A DNA stretch of 8,573 nucleotides from Thermoproteota archaeon (lineage in GTDB: Archaea; Thermoproteota; Thermoprotei_A; Sulfolobales; Acidilobaceae). The notes under the pieces were generated by a model that worked only from the letters and a program-made list of their open reading frames with translations, was not told the origin of the DNA and made no database searches. Both the position numbers and the translations under genes were made by a program. The DNA is taken from assembly GCA_013152575.1 (NCBI GenBank), contig JAADGB010000013.1, positions 1,650-10,222 of the forward strand, written 5' to 3'. Below are positions 5,307 through 8,573 of the stretch, piece by piece. How positions within the stretch are numbered: position 1 is the stretch's first letter; every line of letters starts with the position of its first letter.

Positions 5307-6446
5307 ATGGTGCCATCGAGGGTGCAACGCGGACGAATAGACGAGAAGAAGCTGGTGATCTCTAGGAGGAGGCTAGCCCTACTCTTGAAGGAGGTTAAGA
5401 AGTGGAGTGCCCCGGCCACAGTCCTACTCAGCCTGTACATACCTCCAGGTAGGCCTATCAGCGACGTGTTGAACCTCCTGAGCGAGGAGCTGTCAGTTGC
5501 TGATAACATTAAGTTGAAGAAGACAAGGAACGCCGTCAAGAGGGCATTATCAGCCGCTATTGACAGGTTGAAGATGATCCCGAAGGTTCCCCCTAACGGT
5601 CTAGTCCTCTTCTGCGGCGAGGACATGGAGACCGGTGACTTCGCATGCTACGTGTTCAGTCCACCGGAGAAGATCAACGTCTTCTACTACAGGACTGATA
5701 AGAGGTTCATAACAGAGTTCCTGGAGGAGATGGTTGAGGATAGGGACGCTATAGGCATACTCATCGTGGAGAGGGACCAGGGCACGATAGGCATATTGAG
5801 GGGGTCCCGGCTCGAGGTGTTGGAGGAGATAAGCGACTACATACCTGGGAAGCACAAGATGGGAGGCCAGAGCCAGAGGAGATTCGACCGTATAATCGAG
5901 CAGATGGTCGAGGACTTCTTCAAGAGGCTGGCGGAGCACGCGGCGAGACACTTCCTACCGTACCTTGAGAAGGGTAACTTGAAGGGCATAATTGTAGCTG
6001 GTCCCGGCTATGCGAAGCTCGACTTCGTCAAGGGCAAATACCTAGACTATAGGCTCCAACAGCTGGTTTCGAAGGAGCTAGTAGACGTGGCCTACCAGGG
6101 AGATCAGGGTTTGAAGGAGGTCGTGTTGAAGGCTAGGAGCGTGGTGCAGACCCAGCTCTATAGGGACGCTGTAGAGGCGCTCGAAGAGTTCAAGGGCCAC
6201 CTTGCTAAGGGTACTGGGATGGTCGTCTATGGCGAGGCTGATGTGAAGACGGCCCTCGAGATGGGTGCTGTGAAGCTACTCCTAATACACGAGGACCGGG
6301 AGGACCTAGAGGAGTGGAAGGAGATGGCTGAGAATTATAGTGGCGCGAAGGTAGTCGTGATACCCAACAGCCTACCCGAGTCGGAGTGGTTCAAGAACAC
6401 GTTCGGGGGACTGGCTGGCATCCTGAGGTACAGGATATCCAGGTAG
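5307..6446 (+). CDS. prf1: Archaeal peptide chain release factor 1 (aRF1)
   Basis: A 379-residue class I release factor that reads all three stop codons and triggers peptide release on the ribosome. Domain order is standard: N-domain with stop-decoding motifs (about 1-140), M-domain with the catalytic GGQ at 186-188 in KHKMGGQSQRRF (about 145-280), and C-domain (about 285-379) that contacts partner GTPases. The VPPNGLVLFCGE segment (94-105) is typical of eRF1/aRF1. The decoding motif usually written NIKS is NIKL here (67-70), and the YxCxxxF motif is YRTDKRF (128-134), with Thr at the Cys position. Genes in this window use TAG often, plus TGA and TAA, so omnipotent decoding is still expected. 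The ATG at 5307 lies about 28 bases after a TATA-like box, so the mRNA is probably leaderless; the next codon, GTG at 5310, is an alternative start. Confidence 0.95.
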   Translation: MVPSRVQRGRIDEKKLVISRRRLALLLKEVKKWSAPATVLLSLYIPPGRPISDVLNLLSEELSVADNIKLKKTRNAVKRALSAAIDRLKMIPKVPPNGLVLFCGEDMETGDFACYVFSPPEKINVFYYRTDKRFITEFLEEMVEDRDAIGILIVERDQGTIGILRGSRLEVLEEISDYIPGKHKMGGQSQRRFDRIIEQMVEDFFKRLAEHAARHFLPYLEKGNLKGIIVAGPGYAKLDFVKGKYLDYRLQQLVSKELVDVAYQGDQGLKEVVLKARSVVQTQLYRDAVEALEEFKGHLAKGTGMVVYGEADVKTALEMGAVKLLLIHEDREDLEEWKEMAENYSGAKVVVIPNSLPESEWFKNTFGGLAGILRYRISR

Positions 6447-6455
6447 CCCTCCCAC

Positions 6456-6989
6456 CTAGTCCTTGGCCAGCGAGTGCCTCAGCCTCTCAATCCCACCTAT
6501 CGATAGGATATACTCGGCAGTGCTTGGTGTAACTGCATCCATCCACCTGGGGTCCCCGGCGGCCATCTGCTCCCTTATCTTCTCGCCCCTCCACTCCTCC
6601 CTGTTGAATACTGGGGGCTTGACCACTCCAACTCCTGCGTCTTGGAAGATCTTGCCGATCACAGGGTTCCTGGTTAGGATTACGTCTACCTTGGGCACGT
6701 ATGATAGCACGTAGTACACTGAGCCTATGCTCGTCTCAAGGGTCCTTATAGTCGCTGTTATGAACCTTTCAAGGCCTAGGCCTTCGTCCTCGAGGCTCAG
6801 CCTTATCATCTCTATCCTCTCGCCTGCCGTGAAGGGGTTGCGTGGGGTGTAGTTTTCTGAGGCCATTCCAACGAGGTATACTATTTCCTCTATCCCGTTC
6901 TCCAACGCCCACTTGGTTATGGCTAGGTGGCCCTTGTGGAACGGCTGGAATCTGCCGAAGATTAGCGCTCGCTTAGGCCTCTTCCTCAA
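6456..6989 (-). CDS. nadM: Nicotinamide-nucleotide adenylyltransferase (archaeal type)
   Basis: With the chosen start this is a 177-residue cytosolic enzyme that joins NMN (or nicotinate mononucleotide) and ATP to make NAD (or its deamido form). The nucleotidyltransferase signature GRFQPFHKGH is at 12-21. SENYTPRNPFTAGERIEMI (45-63) and EEWRGEKIRE (131-140) are typical of the archaeal family, and the length matches. The frame is open back to an ATG at 7022, but TTG at 6989 is preferred: GGTGA at 7001-6997 is exactly seven bases before it, the spacing seen at other genes here, and family members begin a few residues before the GRFQPFHKGH motif. It is convergent with aRF1 (nine-base gap) and divergent from the 7082 gene. 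NAD supply is its only inferred role. Confidence 0.94.
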   Translation of the reverse strand: MRKRPKRALIFGRFQPFHKGHLAITKWALENGIEEIVYLVGMASENYTPRNPFTAGERIEMIRLSLEDEGLGLERFITATIRTLETSIGSVYYVLSYVPKVDVILTRNPVIGKIFQDAGVGVVKPPVFNREEWRGEKIREQMAAGDPRWMDAVTPSTAEYILSIGGIERLRHSLAKD

Positions 6990-7069
6990 AACCCATTCAC
7001 CCCATGTGGGATGTCTATGCATAGGGGATAGAAAACTTGATAGACACTGGTTAACGCCCTAGTAGGCTA

Positions 7070-7074
7070 GGTGA
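7070..7074 (+). promoter_or_regulatory. Ribosome binding site GGTGA that decides the start at 7082
   Basis: Two ATG codons follow one another at 7079 and 7082. GGTGA at 7070-7074 is seven bases before the second and four before the first. Seven bases is also the spacing at the 2085, 6989 and 7815 starts, so the second ATG is favoured. Confidence 0.6.
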
Positions 7075-7081
7075 ATAGATG

Positions 7082-7450
7082 ATGCCAGAAGAGCTAGAGA
7101 GGCCCAGGGAGGATATAACTAGGAATCTGACCGTAATCTACCAGGATGACGATATAATCGTCTATACGGCTCCCAACGAGGACGAGTTGAAAGACATCCT
7201 ACTAGACCTGCTTAGAAAATACCAGAAGATGAATATCCGCGAACTACACGGCCACTTGTCGGGCCTCGCCAGCGAGGACAAGATTCGCATGGCGCTCAAC
7301 GATCTCCTAAAGGATAATAAGGTCGTAGTTGACAGGAACGGCTACTTCTACCCTGCCGAGCTAGCAGAGGAGTTGGAGGGCGAATACTACAGCGAGTACG
7401 ACTGGGAGATGGATGAGTACTCAGCCAGCTATCATACCGGCTACTACTAA
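7082..7450 (+). CDS. Small acidic protein with a winged-helix-like core and Tyr-rich tail
   Basis: A 122-residue protein (123 if the ATG at 7079 is used). Residues 1-33 are acidic with a short beta-like stretch (NLTVIYQDDDIIVYTAP). A helix at about 33-48 (NEDELKDILLDLLRKY) leads into a likely winged helix at 50-91: MNIRELHGHLSGLASEDKIRMAL, then NKVVVDRNGYFYP as the wing. The last 24 residues (from about 99) contain seven tyrosines and many Glu/Asp, an unusual low-complexity tail. No named family is recognised. The core could bind DNA or RNA, but the strong negative charge also suits protein-protein contact. It diverges from the NMN adenylyltransferase gene across 92 bases and converges with the four-cysteine gene over an AT-rich terminator. 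Confidence 0.75.
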   Translation: MPEELERPREDITRNLTVIYQDDDIIVYTAPNEDELKDILLDLLRKYQKMNIRELHGHLSGLASEDKIRMALNDLLKDNKVVVDRNGYFYPAELAEELEGEYYSEYDWEMDEYSASYHTGYY

Positions 7451-7497
7451 AACTAGTACTAAAAACAAAATTATAATATAAAACTAAAATATTATAT
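7451..7497. terminator. AT-rich bidirectional terminator with an 8-base inverted repeat
   Basis: This convergent gap is almost wholly A and T. TATAATAT (7472-7479) and ATATTATA (7489-7496) are perfect reverse complements around a nine-base spacer. A-runs precede and T-runs follow, giving T-rich stretches on both strands near the ends of the two converging genes, as expected for archaeal termination. Confidence 0.55.
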
Positions 7498-7815
7498 TTA
7501 TATTGGACCCATCAAGTAGGCCTGATTAACAACGTCCTGGAAGTCCCTGGGCAGGACTTTACGCCTACTCGTGTAGTACTCGTACATCTTCTCGAGGAAC
7601 TTGATGAACACGGGGCACCCGTCGAACCTGCCGTCGCGGTCGCACCTACCGGGCTTGCCCTCGACAGTAACCATCAATAAGCACTGGCCAGTCTTCTTGT
7701 CATAGTATGGACACAGTTTATGGTACTTCTTCGCGCTCTTCACCATGTTAGTTACCCATTTCTTCTTAGGGCTCTCCTCCTCGTGCCTTTCCTCCTCGTG
7801 CTCTATCTCCACCAT
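7498..7815 (-). CDS. Four-cysteine protein of unknown function with an acidic His/Glu-rich N-terminus
   Basis: With the ATG at 7815 the product has 105 residues. GGTG within a GGGGGTG stretch (7829-7823) stands seven bases upstream and supports this start over a GTG/ATG-like extension to 7845. The first 16 residues are Glu/His rich with the five-residue unit (E/R)HEEE repeated, mirrored by two copies of a 12-base DNA repeat (7775-7786, 7790-7801). A basic segment follows (PKKKW, KSAKKYHK), then four cysteines, Cys35, Cys45, Cys58 and Cys67 (C-x9-C-x12-C-x8-C), in a compact region likely to bind zinc or an iron-sulfur cluster. A helical tail closes the protein. Family not recognised. It follows the M50 protease gene by 75 bases, with TATA-like GGTATATGCC (7842-7851, minus) between, so co-transcription is uncertain. 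Confidence 0.7.
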   Translation of the reverse strand: MVEIEHEEERHEEESPKKKWVTNMVKSAKKYHKLCPYYDKKTGQCLLMVTVEGKPGRCDRDGRFDGCPVFIKFLEKMYEYYTSRRKVLPRDFQDVVNQAYLMGPI

Positions 7816-7890
7816 GCTTCTACACCCCCAGCGTAATCCCGGCATATACCTAGTATGTCGATTGAGACATTATTTTTTCCGTTCCCAATC

Positions 7891-8461
7891 CTAGGGTATC
7901 CACCATAATGCTATCGCAGCAGCTAGCATGATTATCCAGGCGTTGAAGTCCGACCTCATTATCTTGGAACCATCAAGTGGGGGTACTGGTATCAGGTTGA
8001 AGAACGCTATCCACCCGTTAATCAACGCGATTATTCCTAGGTAGAGAGACCAGTAACCGGTCATGAAGTGGCTTGCCGCCAGGGCGGCGAACCCTATTAT
8101 TATGTTGGCTGCGGGACGCCTCAACACTCCTAACCGCCCCCTTAACAGTGTAGGGACCCGGAGCGTATACCGCCACGTAGCCTGGCGCCAGTATCACTAG
8201 TCCGGGTATGAAGCCTGTGGCGAATGTTATCAGTAGACCGCCGGGTGAGGCTATGAATTCCGCATATAAGCCATACTTTCTCGCCACTCCCCTATGGGCG
8301 AGCTCGTGTGCCACGAAGCCGATCAATATACCTATGAAGTATGGACTCGTATAGAATTCTGGCGTGGTTATGCTCCAGATCTTCCCCACTGATACAGTCA
8401 TGGCGATTATCGCTAGTATCCACGAGGCTGGCTCGCGTATCTCTCTAAGTCCAGCGTACAA
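7891..8461 (-). CDS. Site-2-type membrane metalloprotease (peptidase family M50), interrupted by one frameshift
   Basis: Two overlapping frames together give one small intramembrane zinc protease. The first part starts at TTG 8461 (GGTGG eight bases upstream) and carries membrane helices and the zinc motif HELAHRGVARKYG (HExxH at 52-56). The second part, down to the TAG at 7893-7891, carries FFNLIPVPPLDGSKI, the second signature with the third zinc ligand Asp. Removing one base from the C run at 8137-8141 (G5 in the mRNA) joins them without a stop into 189 residues, reading TVKGRLGVLRRPAANIII, where PAANI resembles the family's GP..N segment. Both motifs are intact. Cause may be sequencing error, programmed slippage or a recent mutation. 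Such proteases cut transmembrane substrates; none is identifiable here. Five or six hydrophobic segments are visible. Confidence 0.85.
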
Positions 8462-8550
8462 CCTCTACTCCACCTTCCCTGGTTTACTGGGGCTGACCCC
8501 TTAATACGAGTACTGTATAGAAACCCCTACTTGTTGGGGGTCCCCCGGAT
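8462..8550. promoter_or_regulatory. Divergent promoter region upstream of the M50 protease
   Basis: The gap holds the GGTGG ribosome binding site of the protease gene (8474-8470) and a TATA-like sequence TGTATAG (8514-8520, CTATACA on the minus strand). On the plus strand that box lies about 33 bases before an ATG at 8551. GGGGGTCCCCC at 8536-8546 is a perfect 11-base palindrome containing the GGGTCCC motif. Confidence 0.4.
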
Positions 8551-8573
8551 ATGGAGGCACAGAGTCTACCAGT
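8551..8573 (+). CDS. Possible start of a leaderless gene cut by the window edge
   Basis: An ATG at 8551 opens a frame (MEAQSLP) that runs off the window. The only support is a TATA-like box about 33 bases upstream and the divergent position relative to the protease gene. Too little is visible to suggest a product. Confidence 0.3.

Noticed and set aside
5601..5951. 116-residue minus-strand frame and a 113-residue one at 5285-5626
   Set aside because: Both are antisense to the well-supported aRF1 gene and have no family motif.
6990..7022. Start of the NMN adenylyltransferase at ATG 7022
   Set aside because: It would add 11 residues not usual for the family and would place the excellent GGTGA site inside the gene; TTG at 6989 has that site at seven bases.
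1..8573. CRISPR arrays, insertion sequences, rRNA and tRNA genes
   Set aside because: No regularly spaced direct repeats, transposase-like proteins, or RNA gene folds were found on either strand.

Overview
The window reads as chromosomal DNA of a hyperthermophilic crenarchaeote (Thermoproteota), most likely of the Desulfurococcales type. Supporting signs are an archaeal aRF1 release factor, an archaeal-type NMN adenylyltransferase, a crenarchaeal WhiP-like double winged-helix protein, arginine codons dominated by AGG, many ATA isoleucine codons, AT-rich TATA-like boxes about 25-35 bases before starts, GGTG/GGTGA ribosome binding sites about 7 bases before starts, and frequent GTG and TTG starts. 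Genus cannot be fixed from the window.

Layout. 2-232 (+): C-terminal end of a probable Nre-family DNA repair protein ending in a PCNA-binding-like tail. 233-417: AT-rich convergent spacer. 418-2085 (-): three-gene cluster transcribed leftward: a small unknown protein, a winged-helix regulator with a probable DUF4443 domain, and a WhiP-like replication initiator. 2086-2169: compact divergent promoter. 2170-3114 (+): ornithine carbamoyltransferase. 3123-3443 (-): small thioredoxin-fold-like protein. 3617-4579 (+): an unknown ~180-residue domain fused to a complete hemerythrin domain. 4576-5229 (-): threonylcarbamoyl-AMP synthase, divergent from 5307-6446 (+), aRF1. 6456-6989 (-): NMN adenylyltransferase. 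7082-7450 (+): small winged-helix-like protein with a Tyr-rich acidic tail, convergent with 7498-7815 (-), a four-cysteine protein. 7891-8461 (-): site-2 protease (M50) with one apparent frameshift in a run of five C. 8551-end (+): possible start of another gene.

Most genes are housekeeping (translation termination, tRNA t6A modification, NAD synthesis, arginine synthesis) packed with 4-100 base gaps; no gene-free stretch exceeds 300 bases. No tRNA, rRNA, CRISPR array or insertion sequence was found. The accessory-looking parts are the WhiP cluster (418-2085) and the hemerythrin fusion.

The strongest unexplained signal is a short interrupted palindrome, GGGWCCC (GGGACCC/GGGTCCC), counted by hand 23 times in 8.6 kb where about one or two would be expected from composition. 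It occurs in both strand orientations of genes, in different reading frames, and in spacers, and clusters around the WhiP operon. Other signals worth checking are a perfect 15-base inverted repeat inside the WhiP linker, a hemerythrin fused to an unrecognised domain, changed decoding-motif residues in aRF1, and the M50 frameshift.
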